Of a stretch of 64,000 nucleotides of DNA, positions 22,738 to 33,747 are shown piece after piece (position 1 is the stretch's first letter; each line of letters opens with the position of its first letter). The DNA is taken from assembly GCA_026315105.1 (NCBI GenBank), contig CM048755.1, positions 758,031,301 through 758,095,300 of the forward strand, written 5' to 3'. The DNA comes from Locusta migratoria. Taxonomy: Eukaryota; Arthropoda; Insecta; Orthoptera; Acrididae. The notes below the pieces were generated by a model. That model made no database searches, was not told where the DNA came from, and saw nothing but the letters and a program-made list of their open reading frames with translations. The position numbers and the translations under genes are program-made.

Positions 22738-22908
22738 GTATGTCTGCCTAGGTGTGTTTACGTTTGTGTATGTGTGTGGGTGGGGGTGTATTTGTTTACC
22801 TTCCTTTTTTAGCTAAGGTAAGTCTTTCCTCTCCTGGGATTGGAATGGCTCCTTACCCTTCCCTTCCCTTCTGCCTGAAGAAGCAACTGGGTTGTGAAAG
22901 CTTGCATT

Positions 22909-22960
<52 letters not shown>

Positions 22961-22985
22961 ATGTTATTATCACTACCTGTGCAAA
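22738..22985 (+). mobile_element. Half fold-back element (right arm only)
   Basis: Matches the right arm of the fold-backs at 14-15 kb: TATGTCTGCCTAGGTGTG, AAGGTAAGTCTTTCCTC, TGGGATTGGAATGGCTCCTT, and the hairpin CCTGAAGAAGCAAC, TGG, GTTGTGAAAGCTTG (22874-22904). A (TG)n run of about 22 units follows. No left arm is present. Confidence 0.7.
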
Positions 22986-23898
22986 AGTTGTTCAAGAGAG
23001 TAGAAGAAGATAAACGTTGTTGAAACTGATCAATAATGGATAGTCAACAACGTAATGCACAGGGGCGTGGTGGTTGTATAAGCGTTTAAAACAGGTTATG
23101 GGGTGAAGAAAATCTGGAAAAGTTTAGCAAACCGCATGCAAATAAGAGAAAAGTGTACTATTAGGATTCGTTCTCTAGTGTAAATAAGCACATGACACTT
23201 ATCGCCAGATTACTTTCACTTTCATCAGCAAATTTCAGTGTTGTATTGTTTCAAACTTCTAATTTTCTAAGAACCACTTTGTTTGCTCATGTTTAGACAC
23301 ATCGTTTTCCAACAAGTGATATGGAAATATGAAATTTACAAAAGTACAAAAAATGAACCTTTCTTTCATTCCAAAATTCAGGAAAATTGTTTTGAAAAAT
23401 ACTTCAAAATAAAAATCTGTCAATTTCTTTCATACTGGAACACATACCATAGAATCAAAGTCCCATTATCATGGAAAATAACTTTTTACTAAAGTTGCCT
23501 TTGCACAGTTCTCTTATAGCACGTATATGTGTGGACAATAAGAAAAAATTCCTGGATTCCATGGGTAAAAAGTACAATTTTTCCCAGGTGAAAAACTTTT
23601 TTGGGAGTGAAATAAATTTTTCCTGGGTGAAATTCGCTTTTCTGTTATACTTGGCTTACAGAAGTAAAACTTATCAATTCTTTAATAGGTCAACGTGTTA
23701 AACACTGGTGTACAACTTCCCAACGTTAAAATGCACTTACAACATTGACTTATTTTTCCATGACGTGTAGAAGTCTGTAATGGCGTGAAAACTGATGGGA
23801 AGTGAGAACAGCCCATCGTGGGTCAGGTGCAAACAGTCAGTGAATGTTTTTCCACTTGTTTCATAAAGGAAAGTTGCTTATATCTCAGTTTTTTCATT

Positions 23899-23959
<61 letters not shown>

Positions 23960-24689
23960 TTTAATATATGATGTTAGGCTGTAAAACCATAGAATTTAAT
24001 TGCTTGTCAAATATATTTTTCTGTTTTCTTCTAATGTGTCACGATTTTCCATTAAGTTGTTATGCATGAACTTAATGAAACAAAAGTATGGCCATGAAGC
24101 ATAATTATTTATGAACTCCTGATTTGTTGTCTTCATTTCCCATAACTTTTATGGATAATTATACTTTTCACAATCATTATTACACAATTTGCAATCTAGC
24201 TAAACAAAAGAACTAAAGTAAGTAAAATAAATTAACCTTTAAGATTAGGCTTTTTAGCGTTACCCTTTAAGATATATCAAAAAATGTGCTGGCAAAATTT
24301 TTAATAATGGTGAACCTGGCTGCTCTTTAGAGGCCTAAATTTCTTGAAGTGGCTGGTCCCCAAAGCATTAATTTGAATGGGAGTCTAAAGGTTTGTGATT
24401 TAAAACATTCATTGCACAGTCTCACTATTAACATTATTCATATTTCGTAAAAACCATTTCCTTTGAAAGTATAGCTTCTTCACTAGTCCCAATTTTTACT
24501 CGCAACCTGCTAGAAACGTAAACAGATGGAACATTATACTCATTGGAAGTAGTTTGTTGTGAAGTATCATATACTCTTCATACGGACTGCTTTGACACAG
24601 TCTGCTTTCACCACACACTTTTAGACAATGCACATGATGTTTTGTTGTAAATCATGCCATTTTTGCCCCAACTAAGGTTTTATTTTTGT
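22986..24689. other. Intron sequence; (CA)n microsatellite at 23904-23954
   Basis: No gene seen. The stretch 23530-23640 has repeated CCTGG/GAAAAA words that resemble 28310-28390 in inverse orientation. The P element may have inserted into such a repeat, but the similarity is weak. Confidence 0.5.
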
Positions 24690-24883
24690 GTTATTCTCTT
24701 GTTTATGTTTTACTGCTGCAGTATTATTCTGCAGTACCAGCACAGTCTAATAAATACAGTTCCAACACTGCCGCTGATTTTTGTTATCCGGTGCAGCAGC
24801 AGCACCCCAAGCGGAGGGTAAGCTAAGCTTCACTGAATACGCTGCCGAGTGTTTACAAACAGTGTTGTTTATACTTTTTAAAC

Positions 24884-25298
24884 ATGGTTTTTACCAATTC
24901 GAGTGTATGCAGTGCAATAAATTACAGCAATAAATGAAAGAAGACTCCACATTTGTCATTCTTTAGGTTTCCTAAGGACCCTGAGAGGTATGAAACATCA
25001 AATTACACGATTTTGTATTTACGATTCTATCGTAAATTTGACACACTTACTGAAAATTGTTTCTTTTTTTAGGAGCAAGAAATGGGTAATAAACTGTAGA
25101 AGAGAGGACCTTCTGCAGAAAGATGTTACCTATTTACGAAATAACGTGAGATATTGTGTGTTACATTTCGAGGAAAACCAGTTTATGAATGTTGAAAAGA
25201 AACGACTGGTATGGAATGCAGTTCCTACACTGTTTGATGTGCCAAATAAGCTGCCACAATTGACATTGAAGAAGAAGCTGCCGCATAGACATAATTAA
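24884..25298 (+). pseudogene. THAP domain exons of the P element
   Basis: Exon 1 (24884-24987) encodes MVFTNSSVCSAINYSNK, a stop, then PHLSFFRFPKDPER. An 85-nt intron with GTATGA and TTTTTTAG (24988-25072) follows. Exon 2 encodes SKKWVINCRREDL...VRYCVLHFEENQF. C-x2-H (CVLH) and the FFRFPKDPE phrase identify a THAP zinc finger, the DNA-binding domain of P-type transposases. The first of the four zinc ligands appears lost, and there is a stop in exon 1. Confidence 0.8.
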
Positions 25299-25310
25299 AC
25301 TTCAAAAATA

Positions 25311-27031
25311 ATGAAAGTGTCTCCAGATCTAGAAGAAAGTTGTTCTACAGTTCTTCCTACACCGGAGCCCCAAACTGTTGCCCACGACCACCCAGTGCAA
25401 TTAACATCGGAAGTGTCAACACAGACCACTTTCGAGAATGAAATAATGAAACTGAATGAAATTATCCGTGTGCTAAAAAAATCGGGTGAAGTGCAAAATC
25501 GTGCAGATCAGACTCCACACAAAATTATTGCGTGAAAAGCATAGTGCCTATGATAAGAACAAACAGAAACAAAAACATTTCAGAGCACAAGTGAATAAAG
25601 ACAAGCTTATTTTAACAAATATTGGTGCCAAATACTTAAAAAAGGATGCTCTTGACTTAGTGTTGAGCCAGATCAGCATGCCACCGAATAGTAAACTTGG
25701 AGCTAGGTGGAATGATGAACTCAAGCTGTTTTCTTTAAATTTATTGTACTATAGTACAAAAGCATACAGTTTTTTGTCACATTGCTTTAGCCTTCCATCA
25801 GTGCATACTCTTCAAAGGTATGTTGAAGACATTCAAATAAAAAGTGGAATTAATACTATTATATTTGAGCTATTAAAACAAAGTGCACCAGTTGTCAAAA
25901 ACTGACAATTGTCAATTTGTGTATGGACACGAGGTCTCTAATGGAAAATCTGTTGTATGATAGCAGTACTGATCATATTGTTGGGTTTGAGGATAAGGGA
26001 TACATTCGTACAGCTATGGTTGCTAATACAGCATTGGTTGTTATGATTAATGGGATATTTTCCAATTTTAAACAACCATTGCTGTATTATTTGTCCAAAG
26101 GGCTAGTTGGAGCCATTCATCTAAGTCGTATATTTTCTGAAGTTGTGAGTAAACACACACAAATTGGATTGATAGTCAAAATCTGTGTGACTGACCAAGG
26201 TGTCAATTTTGTTGAATGGAGAAACAGACTGGGAATCACACCAGATAACCCATGCATAGATCATGAAGGCAACAGAATCTACTTTTTTATGATACTCTAC
26301 ACTTGATAAAAAGTGTAAGGAACAATGTTTTCAAGTATGACATCTTACATACTTCAGATGAAGGGTTTACTGGCATTGCTTCATGGAAAAACATGTCAGC
26401 TGTATGAAAGTGATTGTGTAAGAAAATATAAACTAGGCCCCAAGCTGACTAAAAAAGCTGTCCAACTGCCAGCATTTTCCAAAATGAAGGTGAGCACTGC
26501 AGTCCGTGTGCTTAGTCATACAGTGGCTGCTGGCATTGAGACACTCGTGTGGGCACGATATCATCTGCTGCTGCTACTGCAGAGTTTTGACAAAAAGTTA
26601 ACAACATATTTGATATATTTAATGCACACAGTGTTAAAGGCCCTGTATGTTTAAGGAACTGTGTTACAAGTGGCTCAAAACATTTGGAAGTAGTGAAGAC
26701 ATTGCAGCCTTGGATACAGTCATGGAAATTTGTAGATACTACTGGAAAAGACTGTTCTTCTCAAAATAAATGTGTAAAGGGACTTCTTTGTAATGTGACA
26801 GCTCTAAACATGTTTGTTGATGAGGTTTTGGATGGAAGCAACCTATATTTATTCACAAGAAAAATTAATCAAGACCCACTGGAAAACCTTTTCTCAGTGA
26901 TAAGACATAAGGGTGGCTTTTGCACTAATCCATCACCAATACAATTCTGTGCAGCATTCAATAATTATGCACTAAGCAAATTACTGAACACACATAATGT
27001 CTCTACATCAAATTGTGAGGGGATTGACTGA
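25311..27031 (+). pseudogene. P-type (THAP9-like) transposase core
   Basis: Several frames read in order: a leucine-rich dimerisation region (STQTTFENEIMKLNEIIRVL); LGARWNDELKLFSLNLLYYS and the helix after it; DTRSLMENLLYDSSTDHIVG (normally DEMSL, first catalytic Asp kept); NTALVVMINGIFSNFKQPLL; KICVTDQGVNFVEW (second Asp); the GTP-binding-like insertion; and QDPLENLFSVIRHKGG (final catalytic Glu region). Frameshifts lie near 25500, 25905, 26285 and 26650. The order and phrases are those of P element and THAP9 proteins. Confidence 0.85.
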
Positions 27032-27082
27032 GGAAAGGCCAGTGTAGAGGGAAAATCTGCTCCCAAACTTCATGTCTCACAA

Positions 27083-27490
27083 TTGTTGGCTGTTTGTGAC
27101 AGTAGTTCAGTGATGAGCCTACCGAATGAGGAGGTCCCATCAGATCTTGGAGAGGCAAACAGCATGAGATGTGTGTGTGGGTTTGTACTGAATAAACTTT
27201 ATACAGTTCATGACTGTTACAACTGTAAGACAGTACTTGTAGATGGCAGCCAAGAGCTAAATGTCAGTAATAAAGCCTACTGCTACTTTAAAAGTTACGA
27301 GGGGAACTTTGTAAGCCTGTTTATTTACACTGACAACGTCAGAGATTTTTTAACTGAGTGTGAGAGTCAGATGACTTCTATTTTCGATGAAACAGCACAC
27401 AAAAGTAATTGTGGTGCTCTGTTTGTAAATTTATTAATGGGTATCCCCAATTTTCCAGAGGATGCTGTCCAGAAAGCAAGCTGCTGTTAA
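27083..27490 (+). pseudogene. C-terminal segment of the P-type transposase
   Basis: A 135-codon frame (MLAVCDSSSVMSLPNEEVPS ... CVCGFVLNKLYTVHDCYNCK...) directly follows the transposase core after a stop near 27030. It has paired cysteines (CVCG, CYNC) and no recognised domain. Position suggests the usual C-terminal tail. Confidence 0.55.
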
Positions 27491-27814
27491 TAAAACTATT
27501 TGCAAAAGTGAGGCTGTAGTATATAATTAAATTCAAAAAAATCGAGATTTACTGTCTAAGAACAAGCAACAGAATAAAACAGTTTTGAAGGTGGCTCATT
27601 TGGGCTGCTAATCTGTTATAAATGAGTTTCATTTATTTATTTTCCTCTATGTTAAACATAATATGAAAGTATTATAATACACACATTTTAATCGTATTAC
27701 TGCCCTTACTTGAAAGAACAAATGTCACATGCACCAAGATGAAAGTCAAAGTGGTATTTTTGGAAGCAGTCGTCTTCCAAAGTACTGTTTTGTTCCATTT
27801 TTATATGTGGGGTA

Positions 27815-27819
<5 letters not shown>

Positions 27820-27877
<58 letters not shown>
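27820..27877. repeat. (AT)n microsatellite
   Basis: About 29 AT units inside the P element. Confidence 0.97.
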
Positions 27878-27882
<5 letters not shown>

Positions 27883-28280
27883 TATGTGTAATACCCGATG
27901 TGTACTCTCTTACTTTCAGTGAAAAGAGAATATTAAACGCAATTTCTAAACTATTTCGTCGCCTATATGTAGCGATTATTTTACTCCATTCAAGATTTTG
28001 TGCTCGAGTTACTTTTTATCGCGATCATTTGTGTCTTGTCACTATTCTACCAACGTTTATGACGCAATAACACACTGCCAATATCATAAACTAACACATA
28101 ATAACCAATTAAAAACAAACATTATTCCTATAGCACTGCGACGTTAAAGGGCGACGAGCTTATCCTCTGCTAGGGGCGCTCGAACTGTCAGTCGACAACA
28201 GCTTTCACAGCAGTGTGTCGCGAACTGTATATAGTAGACTGTGGTACCAGGCTGAATTTCTTAACAGTCAAAACAAACAA

Positions 28281-29018
28281 AAAATTTTAACTTATAATGT
28301 AAACATGAAAAATTTCTGGAAATCTAAATAACTCCCAGGTAATTAACGTATTTCTCCCAGACAAAAATACTCCAGGCTTTTTCCTAGATCTCTAAAGTTT
28401 TCCAACAATTAAAACTCAAATTAAAAAAGAGCACAACATCAAAACATTAAAAGTATCTGCAAATTCACATGAAAGTGGAGAAATAATTGAGACACAAGTT
28501 GCATATTGTTTCTCCTAATTTCTATGAAAAATTGATATGCATATCAATTAGACCGATAAATGAGCAGAGGAATTTCAACCATTTGTAAGGAAAATAGTTT
28601 TGTTTTTTAAGAAGACATAAAACACGTGATGTTTCCCTTATGGTGGAACTCTCATTATTAGAAACAAATCACTACTGGGTGAACTGAGCAGAAAGAGTGG
28701 CCCCAGTGGTAGGATTGCACTTCATTTTGCAGATTGAAGTTATAGTTTTCAGCAAAATCTATAAGAACTAAAACCACTAAATGCCAAATTTTCTTTTTTC
28801 TGTTTCATGTAAGAGTTCCGAGTTTTTATGATGTAAGAATGAGGTATTAAAGACAATTTTTAATAGTAAAATCAATAAACTCCTTGCAATGTAGTAGCAT
28901 TGTTTGTGAAATCATTCCGCCATCTCTTAAAACCTACTGTGAAAATTTAATGTCTTCGTCGTCGTCATAGTCTTCTGGTATTTCTGTTAAATGTAGCTTC
29001 ATAGCCCAGGAGGGTTAA
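28281..29018. other. Intron sequence, no gene seen
   Basis: AT-rich sequence between the P element and the long-TIR element. Confidence 0.5.
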
Positions 29019-29505
29019 ACCTAAAAATTAGACAAATCGGAAATACTTGCTACAAAAAGTTTTATTGTTTTAATGGGTTCATTTGTGGCACAATATGACT
29101 ATCCTAGGTTTTCTCCCATCGACAGAGTTGTGCATAAGTGGTGGGGGGCAAAAATATACCCGAAAAAAGGGTATTTTTTCGGTTTTGTGACACTATCTCG
29201 TAAATGACTCACAATATCGAAAACATAGTGGAATTAAAAGTTGTAGGGCATAAAATCCTGCATTGAATGAGACTATCTGCATATTTTTTTGGAGCAGCTG
29301 TTTCCATACTAGTGCTCTTCAAAATTAGACCAATTTTACATGTTCATGAAAAATTTTTGTTTTAACCTCTCATTTTTGGTAATATCATTGAAATTAACCC
29401 ATCTATCAATAAAGTGGTTCATACAAACGATATAAACAAATAAATTCTGCATTTGATTAGACTAAAAGTGAAATGGACCACCCGATTCTGTACGGCTACA
29501 TTTGT
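29019..29505 (+). repeat. Left terminal inverted repeat of the PIN/CXC element
   Basis: Matches 36805-37296 in inverse orientation through many long blocks, for example GACTATCCTAGGTTTTC, GTATTTTTTCGGTTTTGTGA, ATCTATCAATAA and ATGGACCACCC. The outermost few bases are not alike, so the exact end is uncertain. Confidence 0.85.
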
Positions 29506-29607
29506 ATTTTCATTGGTATGCATGTAAGGTACTTCACATTTACAAATCTAGGTCTCTAGATCAGTTTTATCCAGAGAACTTGAAAATAACATTATCATAA
29601 TTAAAGT

Positions 29608-30416
29608 TTGAAGAGTAATTTAATTTTTTGTTCAAAGGCAGGGGTAAATTCCGTGACAAGACATTTAACGTTACCCTATTTTCACGCCAGTGGACATTTT
29701 CTGTATGCTAAATCTGCGCAGCTGTATTTACAAGACATGATGGGCCTTGAAAAGAAAATATCACCAGAAGACTACACACGGTTTGCACTCAAAGGCTGGT
29801 TCACTATCAGAAGGTCCGACATTATGATTGAGCGAACACTAATGCACTCTTTGAAAAGTACCGGAGGACTCATACATGGTTGCGGAATTTCAGACAGTAC
29901 TCCGAGTAGATGGATTATGACCATGCCACCTGTTACTACAGAGACCCAGCAGGTTGAAGAGTTTTGTGGGGTATCACTCACTACCTCAGAGCAACATGTT
30001 GATGTGAGGGATGCTAAGAGTTCGGCATGACAATGCAGACCTTAAAAAGTTTATTGAGAGGTTTCAATCACACGATCCTTTTCCTGTTACTAAATTTATG
30101 TCCATCAGCACAGAAATCGTCGGAGATGACTCACAGAGCCTTTCAAATGGGAAATTCTTCAATGCTCGCCCTAGTTTGTCAAACCTTTGACAACATCAAG
30201 TTAGTCCGAAAGAAGAGAGTGATGAGCATACAGGGATTTAAATCTAAGTTGACCATTCATGGGGAGGATGTACCAGTGAACCCTGAAACCATATTCCACC
30301 GGATAGCACTTCTCAAGAAATCTAATGAGCAGCTTAAAGAATTCTTCCAATATGAGCTAGCACCATATCCTCTCTCTCTGTTCAATGCATCTGGAATGAG
30401 GAAGACTCCCAAGTCA
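29608..30416 (+). pseudogene. PIN/CXC family gene, 5' part (before the CR1)
   Basis: Broken frames read GHFLYAKSAQLYLQDMM, TIRRSDIMIERTLMHSLKS, TGGLIHGCGIS, GVSLTTSEQHVDV, then DNADLKKFIERFQSHDPFPV, HGEDVPVNPETIFHRI and FFQYELAPYPLSLFNASGMR. These phrases recur in a large family of uncharacterised metazoan proteins that I recall as multicopy in many invertebrate genomes (YAKSA..YLQ, RRSDR.W, TSGGLTRGRG, TTSEQH). Frameshifts lie near 30020 and 30150. A possible splice acceptor precedes 29620, and the N-terminal half of the family protein is missing from the element. Confidence 0.75.
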
Positions 30417-30778
30417 GTGTTTGTTTGTTTGTTTATTTATTTATTCATTTATTTACTTTTGGTCCTCTGAATCATACATTGTTCAGACATGCACATCATG
30501 ATATAGGACAAGTCAGAATAGGTGATGTGATGGAAGATGATGGAGATGCCATGATGATTACATTTAACATAAGGTAGAAAATTAATGCTATAAAATTATA
30601 CATAATTACATGTTTGGAAGGGTACATCATTAGTAGAGGATTCAGTGTAATTTTTACATAGCTCTCATACTTATTCAATATCAGAATTTAACATTTTACA
30701 TTCATTTATATTACATTTCCTTCAAATGATGTTAATAACTGACATACATTGCCTGATGTTCTTTGAATGTGAAGCTTC

Positions 30779-32620
30779 TTATGACAGGTTGGTTTCAATA
30801 AATTCCTGTACGCTGTAGAAGCAATGTTTAATTATGAGTGACCGCAGTTTTACTCTAAAATCCTTCACTGGTCCAATATTCTTCACTTCTGGTGGGAGAT
30901 GATTGTACAGTTTTATCCCCATACATTTTACACCTTTACTGTATAGCTTTGTTGAATGTGGAACTAATCGTAGGAAGTTTTTTGACCTTGTATCGTGGTG
31001 GTGCCAATCTGAGTTTATGTCTAGGTTGCCAATGTTTTTCTTCGTGTAACACAGTAGGTCTTGAATGTACTGGCATGGGAGGGGTAGTATGTTCAGTTTC
31101 TGGAACAATGGTTTGCACGATTCTTTCTGTTGTTTGAACAGTATTAATCTAACTGCTTGTTTCTGGAGTTTAAACAGCTTCATTGCCTCTGCACTATTCC
31201 CCCAGAAGATAATTCCATAACTTAGTACAGAATGGAAACATATTTTACTCAATTTGGTACAGGTTATGTTAATGTGGCTTTTCCATGAAAGTGTGTCTGA
31301 TATGGTAATCCCTAAGAATTTGGTTTCCTTGACGAAATTTACTTGATCATCACTCAGTGATATAATTGGGACTGGTTGGTTTTTATTCTGAACTGTGTGA
31401 AAGGTAATACCAACTGTCTTCTTTATATTGAGTAGTAGTCTGTTTGATTCTAGCCATGAGTTTAGTTGGGTTGTGCTTCTGTTTACTGCACCTTGGAGAT
31501 GGTCTATAGAGTCAGATATCATAACTGTGGTGTCATCAGCAAAGATAAAGGTTTTGTTAGTGGGTAAACTTAAAGGGAGGTCGTTTACATAAAGCAAGAA
31601 CAGCAAGGGCCCTAACACTGAGCCTTGGGGAACTCCATGTTTTATGGTTTGGGTAGATGACTGTTCAGCATTAGCTATGCCTGGTTGATTGGATTCATTT
31701 ATTTGGACGTATTGTTCTCGGTCTTTGAGGTAGCTTTTAAACCAGTCGTGGCCGGTGCCCCTTATTCCATAGGAGTAAATTTTTTGTAGCAGTATATTGT
31801 GGTTAACCATATCAAAGGCCTTTGTTAAGTCAAGAAAAATGCCTATGGCTGGAAGCTTCTTGTCTACTAGTGTTAGAGTGTGATCTAGGAGTTTCTGTAT
31901 AGCATTGGTTGTAGTTTTTTCCTTTTGGAAGCCAAACTGAGCAGGTGATATGATGATATTTTTCCTCAGGAATGACTTGAGCCTTTCTGCCATTGTGTAT
32001 TCAAATATCTTGCTGAATACTGAGAGTACTGCAATTGGTCGGTAATTGCTAGTATCATCTCTATTTCCTTTTTTATGTATGGGTATGATTTTTGCAGTTT
32101 TAAGTTTGCTTGGAAATATGCCATTGAGGAATGAAGAGTTTATTATGTGGGAAAGTGGTTTACTAATAAGCTTGCTACAATTATGAAGAAGGAAGCAAGG
32201 GATCTGATCTTGTCCTGCAGAGAACTTTTTTTTAAATTTTCGTTTGAATAATTTTTTCTATCTCTGCATCTGTTGTTGCTGTTAAGAACAATGTGTTGGT
32301 GCAATTATTTGGGTAAAGTTTTTGAAGGTGATTATTTTTTAGGTGATCTGTAAGACTTTCAACAGATTTAATGAAATATGAGTTAAATTCATCTGCTATT
32401 TCTTTTTTATTTGAGATTAACTTCCCATTTATTTTTAAGTTGACATTGCTTGTCGGATGCTGATTTCTACCACTGTGTGTATTAATAATTTTCCACATGC
32501 ATTTACTTTTGTTTGCTGATGTTTTGAGGAGGGTATCATTTTGCAGTTTTTTGGCTGCATTTACTACATTTTTAAAGATTTTTTTATATTTAGTGAAGTA
32601 ATTCTTAAATTCTTCAGTTT
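30779..32620 (-). CDS. CR1 ORF2, reverse transcriptase part (two frameshifts)
   Basis: Frame 32232-32498 carries the pre-RT region (MWKIINTHSGRNQHPTSNVN). A slip in an A run near 32230 leads to a frame open down to 30779. That frame has AKIIPIHKKGNRDDTSNYRPIA, GIFLDLTKAFDMVNH (motif A), HGVPQGSVLGPLLFLLYVND (motif B), FIFADDTTVMI (motif C, FADD intact), LGITISDTLSWKSHI, YGIIFWGNS, and the C-terminal HDTRSKNFL and IKLYNHLPPEVK. All RT catalytic residues are present. Confidence 0.88.
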
Positions 32621-33747
32621 TGCCAAATTCGGTCTTGCTGAGGGAGAAAAGTTCTCTTTCTTTTTGCTGAGGTAATAATACCCGTGGTTATCCACTTAGA
32701 GGGTTTACTGTTAGAGCAAATACTTTTTGTTTTTAAGGGGAAATGGTAGGTGAAGTAATAATTAAAAGTATTGAGAAAAGCCTCAAATTTGCCATCTACG
32801 GTTTGGGACTGATATACTTCGTACCAGTTTTCTGTTTGCATGTGGGACAGAAAGGTGTAGACATTGCTTTCACAATAGTTTCTACTTTGTGTTGAAAACT
32901 TTTTTAGAGGGGGCTTGCTTTCTGGCACATTTGTTTGTAAGAATAGAGCATTGTGGTCAGAAAAACCTAGCTTTACAGAACATGCAGTGCAATATATGTC
33001 AGTAGCTACTTGGTCTAGACAAGTTTTACTGTGGTTTGTTATTCTAGTAGGAGAGTTAACCTTTAGTTCCAGGTTATAAAGATTCATAAAATTTTTGAAA
33101 TTTAAATGGTCAGTATCTTCTACTAGGAAATCTATATTAAAATCACCACAAATAACAATTCTGAAGTTTTTCCGTTTTGTTAGTTTCTCTAGTACTAAGG
33201 CCAGTTTGTTATAGAAGCAGCTCAAGTTGCCTGAGGGTGATCTATATACCGATACTAAATAAATATTAAAGTCAGTGAGTTCTATGCCAGATAATTCTAT
33301 GTCTTTTTCGGTGCTGTGAGAGTTGCATATATCCAGTGGTAGAGCAGTAATATTATCTCTTACAAATATGCAGCTCCCTCCACCCCTGAATTTTTTCCTT
33401 GAGAAGTGATTCATCAGTTTAAAATGTGGTAGCACAACACATTCAATTTCAGAAGAACACATATGGTGCTCAGTAATACATAGTATTTGCACATTTGCTA
33501 ATTCACTGTTACTATTTGTTAAGATTTCTATTTCATTCACTTTGTTTCTAAGTCCTTGCACATTATGAAAGTAAATTGTCTGATTGCAAAATTCTAAAGG
33601 TACTGGACACTTACTGTTTACATACTGACTGCTATGGTGATTGTCTTTCAAACCTTTTACAAAACTTATCTTTTGGATTTCTGCTTCTTGTTGCCTTTTA
33701 ATAAAAAATGATTCTCTTGGGATGGCAGCATATCTTCTGTAGTACAC
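32614..33747 (-). CDS. CR1 ORF2, endonuclease part
   Basis: A 377-codon frame starts inside ORF1. The AP-endonuclease blocks are all present: YFHNVQGLRNKV (Asn), LCITEHHM (Glu), GGGSCIFVRDN, VSVYRSPSG, VICGDFNID (Asp and Asn) and LGFSDHNALF (Asp/His). The enzyme nicks target DNA to prime reverse transcription. The frame is lost at about 32660 in an A-rich stretch; TKYKKIFKNVVNAAKKLQND continues in the next frame. Confidence 0.88.
   Translation of the reverse strand: MYYRRYAAIPRESFFIKRQQEAEIQKISFVKGLKDNHHSSQYVNSKCPVPLEFCNQTIYFHNVQGLRNKVNEIEILTNSNSELANVQILCITEHHMCSSEIECVVLPHFKLMNHFSRKKFRGGGSCIFVRDNITALPLDICNSHSTEKDIELSGIELTDFNIYLVSVYRSPSGNLSCFYNKLALVLEKLTKRKNFRIVICGDFNIDFLVEDTDHLNFKNFMNLYNLELKVNSPTRITNHSKTCLDQVATDIYCTACSVKLGFSDHNALFLQTNVPESKPPLKKFSTQSRNYCESNVYTFLSHMQTENWYEVYQSQTVDGKFEAFLNTFNYYFTYHFPLKTKSICSNSKPSKWITTGIITSAKRKRTFLPQQDRIWQN

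Larger units (their letters stand above)
24690..28280 (+). mobile_element. Decayed P element with long inverted termini
   Basis: The interior encodes THAP and P-type transposase fragments in order. The ends are inverted copies over at least 130 bp. Left 24729-24770 (GCAGTACCAGCACAGTCTAA...ATACAGTTC) matches right 28220-28255 read on the minus strand (GGTACCACAGTCTA...ATACAGTTC). Left 24800-24825 (CAGCACCCCAAGCGGAGGG) matches right 28157-28182 (GAGCGCCCCTAGCAGAGGA). Exact termini and an 8-bp target duplication were not identified. The copy is inactive. Confidence 0.8.

Noticed and set aside
23530..28390. Inverted CCTGG/GAAAAA-rich blocks as outer termini of the P element
   Set aside because: The similarity is loose and low-complexity, and clearer inverted termini exist at 24690-24830 and 28155-28280.
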